A program made the translations under genes and the position numbers. The notes beneath the pieces were generated by a model that saw nothing but the letters and a program-made list of their open reading frames with translations, was not told the DNA's origin and searched no databases. This document shows positions 1 through 8,694 of a stretch of DNA of 45,710 bases, piece by piece; the first letter of the stretch is position 1, and every line of letters begins with the position of its first letter. Source of the DNA: Emticicia agri (GTDB lineage Bacteria; Bacteroidota; Bacteroidia; Cytophagales; Spirosomataceae); contig CAMAQF010000028.1 of assembly GCA_945860265.1 (NCBI GenBank), forward strand, positions 1 to 45,710, written 5' to 3'.

Positions 1-26
1 ATTTTTAGCTCAACTACAAAGCATAT

Positions 27-536
27 TCAACATAGACCCGTTTTTATAGCCAAATTTGCCAAATCTGGGCGATTTAAAGTTTTGGCCAAAACTGCCAAAG
101 GATAACTTACGGTATAACATTCTTCGGTTTTTACCATTCTATTATTTCCCGTTCCATCTGCAATAACACCATCGGCATTGGCGTGAGTCTCGCAAAATTC
201 GATTGCTGTTTTTAGCAAAGAGTGCGTTGGATTGGTTTGAGCTAAAATAGCAAAGGGCAAAATAGACTCAACAGTATGGATTTTCTCAACCGTTTTTATG
301 TTGTTCAGATTGCAGTAGACCAAGCTATTTTGGGCAAAATAAAGATCTAATTGCTGCAACAAAACTTTTTTTGCTTGGCTAGAATTTTTACTCAATTCCA
401 ATAATCCATCCCAAACTATGCCTTGCTGCCAACCAAAAGTTTGTAAGGATTCAAGCGATAATAAACGGTCTTTCCAGCGACCCGACGATTCGGTGTCTTT
501 TTTAATTTTATCGCCATAAACTAATAAATGTGGCAA
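27..536 (-). pseudogene. GH88/GH105-like glycoside hydrolase, separated 3' segment
   Basis: The 169-codon frame resembles the start of the (alpha/alpha)6 barrel of unsaturated glucuronyl/rhamnogalacturonyl hydrolases: a TFGWQQGIVWDGLLEL helix, then a helix pair ending in FAILAQTNPTHSLLKTA, then an acidic patch and YTVSYPLAVLAKT. There is no ATG; the only start is a TTG at 534-536. The frame is the same as that of the Tat-leader ORF at 561-1034, with only a TAA and eight sense codons between them. It ends at a TGA at 27-29, and the other two frames also close within the next 20 bases, so the C-terminal half of a normal ~350-residue enzyme is missing. The simplest reading is that both pieces are one gene that has been broken. 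Assignment to GH88/105 is by helix pattern only and is tentative. Confidence 0.5.
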
Positions 537-560
537 ATAAGCTTTCGGAGCATTTTTTTG

Positions 561-1034
561 TTAATTATTTTCTGAGAAAAACCAAAAAGGTTTTGTGCCT
601 TTTATCATTTTTAGGATAATACCTTCTTTAAAAACAGCTTGTAAATCTTCCTTCGGAATAAGTAATTCAAAAGGCTGCATCAAAGCAGCAAATCTCAAAT
701 CCCAATCCGCTATTTTTTTACCCGAAACAGCCGTTTTTACTTCAAAAATCAACTCTTCTCGCACATCTGTTGCACTAGTAACCCGTAACCGAGCAGATTC
801 ATTTTTTTGTGGAATTACCTGATTCCAAGATAGTTTTATGCCGTCATTTTTGGCTGAAATTTCAGAAAATGCCCAATTAAATGGGATGTAATTTTCAGTT
901 GGTAATATAGCTTCTCCACCCGAAATTTTGGCTAAGAAATATTGATACGCATCAGCTTCTACCCAATTTTCAAAGGGGGCAGTCGAAGCGAGTATCGTAG
1001 CTGTTTTGAGCATTTGGCGACGGGTAAAATTCAT
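561..1034 (-). pseudogene. Tat-leader N-terminal piece of the GH88/105-like gene
   Basis: The 157 residues start with a twin-arginine leader (RR at residues 5-6, then a short hydrophobic stretch and APFENWVEA), so export is expected. The rest is a beta-rich region I do not recognise, ending in KPFWFFSENN and TAA at 561-563. The reading frame continues after that stop without interruption into the segment at 27-536, giving 336 codons in total. This suggests a single secreted sugar-acid hydrolase disrupted by a nonsense change. Two separate genes, the second starting at TTG, is the alternative. It lies 22 bp downstream of the oxidoreductase gene on the same strand, so the two were probably one transcript for breakdown of a polysaccharide or its products. 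Confidence 0.5.
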
Positions 1035-1056
1035 TTATTTCGTTTTTTAAGATGCG

Positions 1057-2442
1057 TTAAACCAATTTCATTTTTTCAGCATCCCAGTTTAATGCTTTGT
1101 TCTTTTCTGCACTGATATTACAGGCAATTGAAGGGCCTGCGGTTCTAAGTCCAAAAGTTGCATCTTCTAAAATTGGAGAATTTGACCTTATGCCATTGAA
1201 AAAAGAAATCATGTGGTCGAGTCTATCATCATAATTAGCAGGTGGCGTAAATTCAATTGTTTTTCCCATTTCGTAGCCGCCTTTTTTATCACCATATTTT
1301 TCGGAATACCACTTTTTATAATCTTCTTTTTGTTTAGCAGAAAAACTGTCAAAAGAATCATAACCACCAAATCCTGGAGCAACGCTTCTTTTGAGGGTTT
1401 TTACCTTGAAATCATTCCAACCAATATCTATCGCCCCATCAGTACCGATAAGTTTGATGCCAAATCCACCTTTACCTTCACCACTCGCCAAATTGATTCG
1501 TGTATATAATTGAAACGAAGGATGCGTTTTTGCTTGCGGATAAGTCATGAAAGAGTTGATTAAATCGTAAGCATCTCTGCCATCTTTCCAATAGTTTACT
1601 TCGCCCAAAGCAAATATTTTATTTGGTCCGATTGAACTAGTAATTGTATGTAAACCTGTGAGCAAATGCACTGTTAAATCTCCTGCCGAGCCTGTGCCAT
1701 AATCTTTATAATTTCTCCATCTAAAAAAACGCTCGGCACTAAAAGGTACTTTGGGGGCATTGCCTAAAAACTTGTCAAAATCAATTGTTTCTGGCGAGGC
1801 GTCTGTCGGAATAGAATATTGCCAAGCACCTTTTGCATCAGTTCGGTCGCAATAGGCTTCTACATAAGTCAACTCACCGATTATACCACTTTCAAAGTAT
1901 TTTTTGGCCTCCAAAATAGCGACACTGCTTGCTCTTTGACTGCCAACTTGAAAAACTTTACCTGTTTTTTTCTGCGTTTCTATGATTGCATGACCGTCTT
2001 CTATTTTCTGAATCATCGGTTTTTCACAATAGACGTGCTTTCCTGCATTCATGGCATCAATTGCCATCTTTTGGTGCCAGTGGTCGGGTGTGCAAATCAG
2101 TACTGCATCAATATCTTTTTTTGCCAGTAACTCTCGGTAGTCATTGGTAGTAAAAAGAGAATTTCCCCATTTTTCTTTTGCTCTTTCTATTCGACCTGTA
2201 TATAAATCACAAACGGCAACTAATTCAACCCCATCAACTTTGAGGGCAGTATCGGTATCATAATGCCCGATAATTCCAGCACCGATTAAACCAATACGAA
2301 TTTTATCATTGGCACTAACCTTTGCTTTTGAAACCAGCGATTTTCGGACAATATTTTCATTTGCCGAAACCGTTGTTGCCACTGAAATAGCCGCTACCGA
2401 GCCACCGATATTTTTAATGAATTTTCTTCTCGAATTTTCCAT
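1057..2442 (-). CDS. Gfo/Idh/MocA family oxidoreductase, Tat-exported
   Basis: 461 residues. The N-terminus MENSRRKFIKNIGG followed by a small-residue hydrophobic stretch and SANE is a Tat-type leader, as in many Bacteroidota periplasmic members of this family. The Rossmann fold opens with GLIGAGIIG (residues 51-59) and an acidic residue follows in VAVCDLYTGR. HVYCEKPM carries the EKP lysine of the family and the substrate domain follows. Family members oxidise or epimerise sugars, inositols or glycan residues with tightly bound NAD(P); the substrate cannot be told here. The start at 2442 is set by the leader. It is followed by the interrupted GH88/105-like gene 22 bp on, which supports a carbohydrate role. 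Confidence 0.9.
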   Translation of the reverse strand: MENSRRKFIKNIGGSVAAISVATTVSANENIVRKSLVSKAKVSANDKIRIGLIGAGIIGHYDTDTALKVDGVELVAVCDLYTGRIERAKEKWGNSLFTTNDYRELLAKKDIDAVLICTPDHWHQKMAIDAMNAGKHVYCEKPMIQKIEDGHAIIETQKKTGKVFQVGSQRASSVAILEAKKYFESGIIGELTYVEAYCDRTDAKGAWQYSIPTDASPETIDFDKFLGNAPKVPFSAERFFRWRNYKDYGTGSAGDLTVHLLTGLHTITSSIGPNKIFALGEVNYWKDGRDAYDLINSFMTYPQAKTHPSFQLYTRINLASGEGKGGFGIKLIGTDGAIDIGWNDFKVKTLKRSVAPGFGGYDSFDSFSAKQKEDYKKWYSEKYGDKKGGYEMGKTIEFTPPANYDDRLDHMISFFNGIRSNSPILEDATFGLRTAGPSIACNISAEKNKALNWDAEKMKLV

Positions 2443-2504
2443 AATTGATAAGATTTAATTTAAACAATATTGAAATAAATTTATTTTTGAATGATTACTT
2501 ATTT

Positions 2505-2789
2505 TTATGATATTCTATATCCTTCTTTAGCAATTACACGTACCAGATAAGTTCCATTACTGAGTAATTCTGTCGGTATATTTACTAAATTTATGCCCGT
2601 ATTAGTAGCTAAGAAATTAGTTTTTTGTATTCTAATTCCTAGTAAATCAATAATTTCTATTTCAAACGGCTCTCTTGCTTCAGCATATAATTTTATTTTT
2701 ATTTCTTGGTTAGATTTCATTTTTCCATTATAAGGATTTGGGTAAAGCACCATTTCTTTACTTTCATCATTTCGATTTTCGGTAATCAA
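2505..2789 (-). pseudogene. T9SS type A C-terminal sorting domain fragment
   Basis: Residues from MVLYPNPYNG to the end match the T9SS sorting domain pattern: a YPNP motif, then alternating strands (IEIIDLLGIRI, GINLVNIP), then LLSNGTYLVRVIAKEG. No cargo domain precedes it. The frame has no ATG start: only a TTG at 2787-2789, and upstream codons are open only as far as a TAATAA pair. It overlaps by three bases the read-through frame of the secreted protein at 2888-3115, so it is probably the displaced C-terminus of that gene or of a lost one. A free sorting domain would have no obvious use. Confidence 0.6.
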
Positions 2790-3115
2790 AATAATAACCC
2801 TTTTGGCATCTGAATCTTTAACTTATTATACGGTTTCACTCCTGTTGATTTAATGTTGTCACCCTTTATCGCAAATTCTTCATGTTTCTAATCTGCAATA
2901 AAAATTTCTGTACTGGCGGGTAAAGAATCAGATTTGGTCTGGTTAGGATTGAGGTTGCTTAATCTTGTTTGATTTTTTCCATCGGGATTATCGATAAAAA
3001 GAGAGATATGGTATGCGTCTTTATAGTCATTTGAGAAGCTAATACTAATATTGTCCTGTGCGTTTACGCAATATGCAAACAAGAATAGAGCAATAAATAA
3101 GACGATATTTTTCAT
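2786..3115 (-). pseudogene. Small secreted protein with an in-frame amber stop
   Basis: The ORF begins with a clear Sec signal peptide (MKNIVLFIALFLFAYCVNAQ, cleavage after NAQ) and runs 75 residues to a TAG at 2888-2890. The same frame stays open for another 33 codons (KHEEFAIKGDNIKSTGVKPY...) down to a TGA at 2786-2788, and those residues look protein-like. A tryptophan TGG changed to TAG would explain it. A further shift of frame near 2800-2815 would join it to DAKRVIILITEN and the sorting domain at 2505. No function is recognised. The signal peptide shows export to the periplasm or beyond. Confidence 0.5.
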
Positions 3116-3596
3116 TTTTAAGAAAATTTGATTGTTTATTATAAGTATTAAAGTTACTCAAAGAATTTGCAATTTCAACGCGATGATTGAATATTTCATC
3201 ATATGAAAATTAATTTAAGTTTAGGAAATGAATAACTCAATTAAATATTTGAAATCTATTTTATAATAAATTAAATTAAAGGCGATGGTTTATATTTGAG
3301 TCGAAATTTCATATTAAATTTTTACAATTTGAACAAAATCTCATAAGAGAGTAAATTTTTCAAGTTTTTAATTTTGTCCTTTTAAATATCAGAATTGCTC
3401 AAAAAAATAAATCAATTAAAGATTTGGCTTGTGTAGCAAACTTTCTAAAAAAGATCGGGATTCGGGATTGATGAATTTAGATGATAATAATACAATTGTA
3501 AAAAATAAACAATCAGTTAGGTATCATAGATCAATAATAGAACTTAATCTTAAAGAAGTTTAATTACATTTTTTTAATTTTGGTTAATTTCTTATT
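3116..3596. other. Gene-poor AT-rich stretch
   Basis: No supported gene in about 480 bases. The longest open stretch is a 47-codon plus-strand frame at 3420-3563 (ATG at 3471, 30 codons from there) with no recognisable content. It may be decayed coding DNA between the broken secreted-protein gene and the tRNA. Confidence 0.4.
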
Positions 3597-3640
3597 AAAT
3601 CCTGATAATCTCATTACAGATTGTCAGGATTTATTTTTAA
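3597..3640. terminator. Strong hairpin, terminator-like
   Basis: A 14-base arm AAATCCTGATAATC (3597-3610) pairs with GATTGTCAGGATTT (3619-3632) with one G-T pair and an 8-base loop, followed on the plus strand by ATTTTTAAAA. It could stop transcription from either side. Confidence 0.6.
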
Positions 3641-3684
3641 AATATTTTTTGAAAATGTTAAATTATTTTAAGAAACAAATATGT

Positions 3685-3715
3685 ATTGCATATTTTATTG
3701 CATATTTTATTGCAT
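3685..3715. repeat. 12-bp tandem repeat, 2.6 copies
   Basis: The unit ATTGCATATTTT occurs at 3685-3696 and 3697-3708, then a partial ATTGCAT at 3709-3715. It sits just beyond the tRNA-Arg terminator. Confidence 0.8.
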
Positions 3716-3731
3716 GTTAGTAATTTTAAAA

Positions 3732-3765
3732 ACAAAAAAGCACTTACATAATTTTGTAAGTGCTT
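3732..3765 (-). terminator. Rho-independent terminator of tRNA-Arg
   Basis: AAGCACTTACA (3738-3748) pairs perfectly with TGTAAGTGCTT (3755-3765) around a 6-base loop. On the minus strand the hairpin is followed by TTTTTTGTTTT, 22 bases after the end of the tRNA. Confidence 0.8.
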
Positions 3766-3786
3766 CATTATCAGATTTATATCTTG

Positions 3787-3860
3787 TGACCCCATTTGGA
3801 TTCGAACCAAAGACCTACAGATTAGAAATCTGTTGCTCTATCCAGCTGAGCTATAGGGCC
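3787..3860 (-). tRNA. tRNA-Arg (anticodon TCT)
   Basis: The minus strand folds as a cloverleaf: acceptor GGCCCTA/TGGGGTC with G-T pairs, D stem GCTC/GAGC, anticodon stem ACAGA/TCTGT around loop TTTCTAA (anticodon TCT), and T stem TTTGG/CCAAA around TTCGAAT. The discriminator base is A and no CCA is encoded. It reads AGA codons, which an AT-rich genome uses often. It stands alone with its own terminator. Confidence 0.95.
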
Positions 3861-4029
3861 TTTCTAATAATACAAATATAGGGCTTTACATTTTAAAAGT
3901 CAAATATCATAAAAAAAAACATTTGTAAAAGTCGAAAACTGATGATTCTAAGCTAAAATGCTTTGAAACTTTAATTATTAAGCTGAACTTTGAATATAAA
4001 ATTTGTAAAAAGATACTTATCGGCAATCA

Positions 4030-5442
4030 ATGTTATTTAATTCGCTACAGTTTATATTTTTCTTCATAGTTGTTACCTTAGCATATTTTAGTTTGCCCCA
4101 TCGTGGACGCATTTGGCTTTTGCTTCTTGCAAGTTGTTATTTTTATGCAGTGTTTCAACCAATTTATATCTTAATTCTCTTCGTAACAATTGTAGTAGAT
4201 TATTTTGCTGGAATCTGGATTGAAAATGCTCAAGGAAAAAAACGGATGTTACTTTTGGTACTCAGCCTAATTTCAAATATAGGATTTTTGGCTTACTTCA
4301 AATATTATAATTTTTTTGTCGAAAATATCAATAATGTATTCTTTCATTTAGGTTCAACAACTCAGCTCGAATTATTAAAAATATTATTGCCGATTGGTCT
4401 TTCGTTCCACACATTTCAAGCGATGAGTTACACAATTGAGGTTTATCGTGGTAATGAAAAAGCTGAGAAAGATTTTGCTATTTATGCCCTTTATGTAATG
4501 TTTTACCCACAGTTAGTAGCTGGGCCAATCGAACGACCACAAAATGTACTTTGGCAATTTCATAAATATTTTGAGTACGATTTTGAAAACCTAAAAGCTG
4601 GATTGATGCGAATGGCCTGGGGGATGTTTAAAAAAGTAGTAATTGCTGACCGTCTTGCTATGGTAGTTGATTATTCTTACGATAACCCTTACGATCATAA
4701 TGGTTTCACACTTTTGGTTGCTACCGTCTTTTTTACCTTTCAGATTTATTGCGATTTCTCAGGCTACTCAGATATTGCCATCGGAGCTGCACGAGTAATG
4801 GGCTTTAAACTCATGGATAATTTTGAAGCTCCGTATTTTTCAAAATCAATCAATGAATTTTGGCGTCGATGGCATATTTCTTTGTCGAGTTGGTTTAAAG
4901 ACTATTTATACATTCCACTTGGTGGAAATCGGGTAGGAGAGTTTCGGAAATACTTTAATCTTTTCTTCGTCTTTTTGATGAGCGGATTGTGGCATGGTGC
5001 AGCCTGGACATATATAATTTGGGGGGCATTGCACGGAATATATTTAGTTTTAGCTCAAATTCGCAAGAAATATACTCCATTTGAAGCTAACAAATACTTC
5101 TCCAACAACATAATTAATATTTTTAATTTATCTTTTACCTTTTTGCTAGTGATGCTTACTTGGGTTTTTTTTAGGGCAAAAGGATTGAGCAATGCGAAGA
5201 TAATTCTATCAAAATTGCTACATATCGATAATTATGACAGCATCATTGCAACGCCATTTAGCATGTACGAAATGATTTTTTGTTGGTTTTTGATTGCGAT
5301 TTTGCTTCTAAAAGATAAATTTATGATGAAAATAAACACTAAAAACACAACACAGTTTTATTTAAAGTTTATTATTTTGTTAGTGTTTTGCTACTTTTTT
5401 GGTGTATTTTTCTCAAACCAGTTTATATATTTTCAGTTTTAA
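4030..5442 (+). CDS. MBOAT family O-acyltransferase (AlgI/PatA-like)
   Basis: 470 residues with about ten membrane spans, the normal size for AlgI-type proteins. Diagnostic stretches are FQAMSYTIEVYRG, MFYPQLVAGPIER, YCDFSGYSDIAIG, then WRRWHISLSSWFKDYLY (His about 282) and SGLWHGAAWTYIIWG (His about 322), the histidine taken as catalytic in the family. These proteins move acyl groups, usually acetyl, across the inner membrane for transfer to an exported glycan. The next gene begins 26 bp downstream and encodes an AlgJ/AlgX-like SGNH protein, the usual partner, so the pair should O-acetylate a surface polysaccharide. The acceptor glycan is not visible in the locus; the nearby pse genes make a nonulosonate glycan one possibility. 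Confidence 0.92.
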   Translation: MLFNSLQFIFFFIVVTLAYFSLPHRGRIWLLLLASCYFYAVFQPIYILILFVTIVVDYFAGIWIENAQGKKRMLLLVLSLISNIGFLAYFKYYNFFVENINNVFFHLGSTTQLELLKILLPIGLSFHTFQAMSYTIEVYRGNEKAEKDFAIYALYVMFYPQLVAGPIERPQNVLWQFHKYFEYDFENLKAGLMRMAWGMFKKVVIADRLAMVVDYSYDNPYDHNGFTLLVATVFFTFQIYCDFSGYSDIAIGAARVMGFKLMDNFEAPYFSKSINEFWRRWHISLSSWFKDYLYIPLGGNRVGEFRKYFNLFFVFLMSGLWHGAAWTYIIWGALHGIYLVLAQIRKKYTPFEANKYFSNNIINIFNLSFTFLLVMLTWVFFRAKGLSNAKIILSKLLHIDNYDSIIATPFSMYEMIFCWFLIAILLLKDKFMMKINTKNTTQFYLKFIILLVFCYFFGVFFSNQFIYFQF

Positions 5443-5468
5443 AATCTACATCTAAAAGAGACATAAAA

Positions 5469-6452
5469 ATGAAATACTTCTTTTTAATACTTTTTTCACT
5501 CTTGTGGTTTTTAGGGTTTTCGGGTTCTATGGCAAAGTGGCTATACGAAAAGGGAATCTCACAAGATGATTACCGCTACGGTGATTTATACCGGATGTCA
5601 AATTTGGCACAGTTTAAAGCTCCGCTGCAGCAATGCACAGTTCCACAAAATCTGCCAGTGGGTAATACCTCCCTAATTATTATGGGTGATAGTTTCACTG
5701 AAAAAGAACGCATCGAAAAAAAACATTTTAAAGGATTAAGTAATTATAATAGATACTTTATTACTGATACTATTAAAGTTAAGCTGGATACCTCAAAACG
5801 AAATGTGCTTATCATCGAAACGGTCGAACGACATTTTAGAGAACGATTATCGAAACCTTTTACTAATTTAAAAGTGATGGAACATCAGACTGTTTTGGAG
5901 AAAACAAACGAGAGAAACTTGAAAGATAGGCTTTTAAATTATAACGTTCCGTATAATACCGATCGCCACGAATCCATACTTTTTTCTTCAGATTTTTTCT
6001 TGGCTTTTAAAGAATGGAAAGCATGGTTAAATTGGAGATTATTCAACCGAATTGACGAAAAAGTAATACTTTCAAAAGATGAAAAATATCTTTTCTACCA
6101 ATTAGATGCCCAAGCTTCGGGAATAAATTCTTGTTTTGATCAAATCTCGGAAGAAGAAATAAAATTGATGGTCGATAATCTAAATAAGACTTATAAACAC
6201 TACAAAAAAGCTGGTTTTGATGAGGTTTATTTATCAATTATTCCGAATAAAACTTCAATTCTCGGAACAGATTTAGGCGAATACAATCACTTAATTGAAA
6301 GAATTCAGAAAGATTCAGCTTTGAAAACACCTTTTCTTGATATTTATACACCTTATCACAATTCTAAGAAAATACTTTACGAAAAAGGTGACTCGCACTG
6401 GAATTGTGAAGGAAAACAAATGTGGTTGGATTTGGTCAATGCTAAATTATAG
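5469..6452 (+). CDS. AlgJ/AlgX-like SGNH-fold acetyltransferase partner
   Basis: 327 residues from the ATG at 5469, chosen because it follows the MBOAT stop and begins a signal anchor (MKYFFLILFSLLWFLGFSG). An upstream in-frame start at 5388 would overlap the MBOAT gene and spoil the leader. The nucleophile serine is in MGDSFTE (about residue 75) and the Asp/His pair is in GDSHWN (about 308 and 310), the arrangement seen in AlgJ/AlgX/PatB-type SGNH proteins. The protein would sit on the periplasmic side and pass the acetyl group delivered by the MBOAT protein to a polysaccharide. Sequence between the motifs is not familiar, so the exact family is inferred from motifs and neighbour. Confidence 0.75.
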   Translation: MKYFFLILFSLLWFLGFSGSMAKWLYEKGISQDDYRYGDLYRMSNLAQFKAPLQQCTVPQNLPVGNTSLIIMGDSFTEKERIEKKHFKGLSNYNRYFITDTIKVKLDTSKRNVLIIETVERHFRERLSKPFTNLKVMEHQTVLEKTNERNLKDRLLNYNVPYNTDRHESILFSSDFFLAFKEWKAWLNWRLFNRIDEKVILSKDEKYLFYQLDAQASGINSCFDQISEEEIKLMVDNLNKTYKHYKKAGFDEVYLSIIPNKTSILGTDLGEYNHLIERIQKDSALKTPFLDIYTPYHNSKKILYEKGDSHWNCEGKQMWLDLVNAKL

Positions 6453-6472
6453 AAATTTTTTGTAGAAATGAA

Positions 6473-6499
6473 GTAGAGATGTTGCATGCAAAGTCTCCA
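6473..6499. repeat. Imperfect palindromic hairpin between convergent genes
   Basis: A perfect core TTGCATGCAA (6482-6491) is flanked by GAGA (6476-6479) and TCTC (6494-6497), forming a stem with two mismatches. It fills the 65-bp gap between the plus-strand SGNH gene and minus-strand pseC, where a two-way terminator would sit. The shape recalls dispersed GAGACGTTGCATGCAACGTCTC-type hairpins. Confidence 0.5.
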
Positions 6500-6517
6500 T
6501 GGGGATAGTATAAAATA

Positions 6518-7666
6518 TTATTTCACAAAACCCAAGATTTCTGCAATCACAAACTCTTGTTCTTCTGCCGTCAGCATTGGGTATATCGGAATACTTAAGC
6601 AATGGTCATAATACTTTTCAGCATTCGGGAAATCACCTTTTTTGCTTCCCAATCCTTTATAATAAGGCATTAAATGTACTGGAATATAGTGTACTTGAGC
6701 AAAAATCTGCTTCGTGCGTAAATAATCATATAATCCTTTGCGGTCTTCAATTTGAATCACATACAAATGATACGCATGGCCAACATTGGCAGGTGGATTA
6801 ATAGTTTTTATATTAGTTCCCGCAAATGCTTCATCATATCGTTTGGCAATCGCTTGACGTTTTGCGAGACCATCTTCTGCTCTTTTTAACTGTGAAATTC
6901 CCAAATTACAAAGTACATCGGGCAATCGATAATTATAGCCCAGCTCCTGCAATTCCATATACCATCCACCGTGATTTTCAATCAAAGCAGGGTCGCCTTG
7001 ATAAACCATTCCATGGGAACGATATTGTTTGAGCTTTTTATATAGTTCTTCATCGTTGGTTGTTACCATTCCACCTTCACCAGTGGCAATGTGCTTTACG
7101 GGATGAAATGAAAAAATAGCTAAGTCAGCCAACGAACCATCACCACAACGATGATTTTTGCCTGAATTATCGTTAAAACTTCCACCAGGGGCGTGACAAG
7201 AATCTTCTAAAATCCATAAGCCATATTCATCTGCTAGTTTTCTAAATGCTTCTAAATCAACTGGATAACCTGCAAAATCAACTGGAATAATACCATCAAA
7301 AGTGCCTTTTGGGTGCTGATTCAGTAAATTTCTAACTTTTTCAATATCCAATATTACTGTTTCTGGATTAATATCGGCAAACACAACTTCTCCACCACAA
7401 TAACGCACACAATTGGCCGATGCCGAGAAAGTAATAGGTGAAGTAATGACTTTTGAAGATGGATTTACTTCCATTGCCATGCACGAAATATGCAAAGCTG
7501 CTGTGCCATTGGCAACCGCAACCGCATATTTGCAACCAATATATTTGGCAAAAGCGAGCTCAAATTCAGCAACTTTTGGTCCTGAAGTTAAAAACGGAGA
7601 TTTGAGCGTTTCGATAACTGCCGCTATATCTTCGTCAGTAATATTTTGTTTTCCGTATGGAATCAT
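6518..7666 (-). CDS. pseC: UDP-4-amino-4,6-dideoxy-N-acetyl-L-altrosamine transaminase
   Basis: 382 residues, the usual length for PseC of the DegT/DnrJ/EryC1 aminotransferases. Visible: MIPYGKQNITDEDIAAV at the start, the substrate loop SPFLTSGPKV, the PLP-phosphate region VANGTAALHIS, the aspartate of WILEDSCHAPGG, and the PLP lysine in FSFHPVKHIATGEGG (about residue 191). It transfers an amino group from glutamate to the 4-keto sugar made by PseB, the second step of CMP-pseudaminic acid synthesis in the cytoplasm. It starts 8 bp after pseB on the same strand. PseH, PseG, PseI and PseF are not in the window, so the path must finish elsewhere or the amino sugar is used for another glycan. 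Confidence 0.92.
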   Translation of the reverse strand: MIPYGKQNITDEDIAAVIETLKSPFLTSGPKVAEFELAFAKYIGCKYAVAVANGTAALHISCMAMEVNPSSKVITSPITFSASANCVRYCGGEVVFADINPETVILDIEKVRNLLNQHPKGTFDGIIPVDFAGYPVDLEAFRKLADEYGLWILEDSCHAPGGSFNDNSGKNHRCGDGSLADLAIFSFHPVKHIATGEGGMVTTNDEELYKKLKQYRSHGMVYQGDPALIENHGGWYMELQELGYNYRLPDVLCNLGISQLKRAEDGLAKRQAIAKRYDEAFAGTNIKTINPPANVGHAYHLYVIQIEDRKGLYDYLRTKQIFAQVHYIPVHLMPYYKGLGSKKGDFPNAEKYYDHCLSIPIYPMLTAEEQEFVIAEILGFVK

Positions 7667-7674
7667 TTTTAAAT

Positions 7675-8694
7675 TTATTTCGGTTGAAAATCAGCGTCAA
7701 TGTGGGTTTTTATTTCTTCGCGAATCTGCTCAACTGTTAACCATTCGACGTTAGTTCCAGAATTATATTTGAAACCTTCAGTGACAAACGAAGCACCAAA
7801 ATGCTTCAAATATTCATTTATATTCCAAATTGGAGAAAAAGGCATGATTACATAATATTTCTTTGTCTCGATTGTGCTTAACGAATCCGTTTCAGTAATC
7901 ATTTCTTCGTGAAGTTTTTCACCTGGGCGAATACCAACGTTCGGAAACTCACAGTTAGGACCAATTGCTTTAGCAACATCCATGATTCTATAAGAAGGAA
8001 TCTTTGGTACATAAATTTCACCACCCCAAGCATGCTCAAGGGCATAAAGTACCATTTCTACGCCATCTTCCAACGAAATATTAAATCGGGTCATACGTTC
8101 GTCAGTTATCGGTAAAACACCCGTTTTTGCTTTTTCCAAGAAAAATGGCATAACCGAACCACGAGAACCAATTACATTACCATATCTTACCACAGAAAAA
8201 GTAATCTGACGATTTCCTCTCATGTTATTGGCTGCTACAAAAAGTTTATCCGAACACAATTTTGTTGCACCATAAAGGTTTATTGGAGCGGCAGCTTTGT
8301 CGGTTGATAATGCCACAACTTTTTGGATATTATTAGCTAAAGCAGCGTTAATTACATTTTCCGCCCCAAAAACATTAGTTTTTATACATTCCATCGGGTT
8401 ATATTCTGCTGCAGGTACTTGCTTCAAAGCTGCAGCATGAATGATATAATCAATACCTTCGCAAGCACGTTTTAGGCGTTCACCATCGCGTACATCCCCT
8501 ATGAAAAAGCGTATATTTGGATATTTATTTTGAGGATAAGTTTGCTGCATCTCATACTGCTTCAATTCGTCACGAGAATAAATAACTACTCGACGAACAT
8601 CAGGGAAGCGACTGAAAATAGTTTCGACCAATTTTTTGCCGAAAGAACCTGTTCCACCTGTAATCAGAATTGCTTTGCCGTTTAAATCGAGCAT
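7675..8694 (-). CDS. pseB: UDP-N-acetylglucosamine 4,6-dehydratase (inverting)
   Basis: 339 residues, an extended short-chain dehydrogenase. The NADP-binding motif GGTGSFG is at residues 13-19. LSTDKAAAPINLYGATKL holds the catalytic TDK and YxxxK elements typical of PseB/FlaA1, and VRYGNVIGSRGSVMPFF follows. The enzyme converts UDP-GlcNAc to the 4-keto-6-deoxy-L-arabino sugar, the first step towards pseudaminic acid. pseC follows 8 bp later. A CapD-like role in another polysaccharide is the alternative, but the tight pairing with a PseC-type transaminase favours PseB. Confidence 0.93.
   Translation of the reverse strand: MLDLNGKAILITGGTGSFGKKLVETIFSRFPDVRRVVIYSRDELKQYEMQQTYPQNKYPNIRFFIGDVRDGERLKRACEGIDYIIHAAALKQVPAAEYNPMECIKTNVFGAENVINAALANNIQKVVALSTDKAAAPINLYGATKLCSDKLFVAANNMRGNRQITFSVVRYGNVIGSRGSVMPFFLEKAKTGVLPITDERMTRFNISLEDGVEMVLYALEHAWGGEIYVPKIPSYRIMDVAKAIGPNCEFPNVGIRPGEKLHEEMITETDSLSTIETKKYYVIMPFSPIWNINEYLKHFGASFVTEGFKYNSGTNVEWLTVEQIREEIKTHIDADFQPK

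Noticed and set aside
3471..3563. 30-codon small ORF before the hairpin at 3597
   Set aside because: It lies in an AT-rich gene-poor stretch and its residues match nothing I know; chance or decayed coding DNA is more likely.
3685..3715. Short tandem repeat considered as a CRISPR fragment
   Set aside because: The units are 12 bp with no spacers and no cas genes nearby.
3681..3881. 66-codon plus-strand open frame
   Set aside because: It reads across the tRNA-Arg and its terminator in antisense, and its product is only the translated tRNA sequence.
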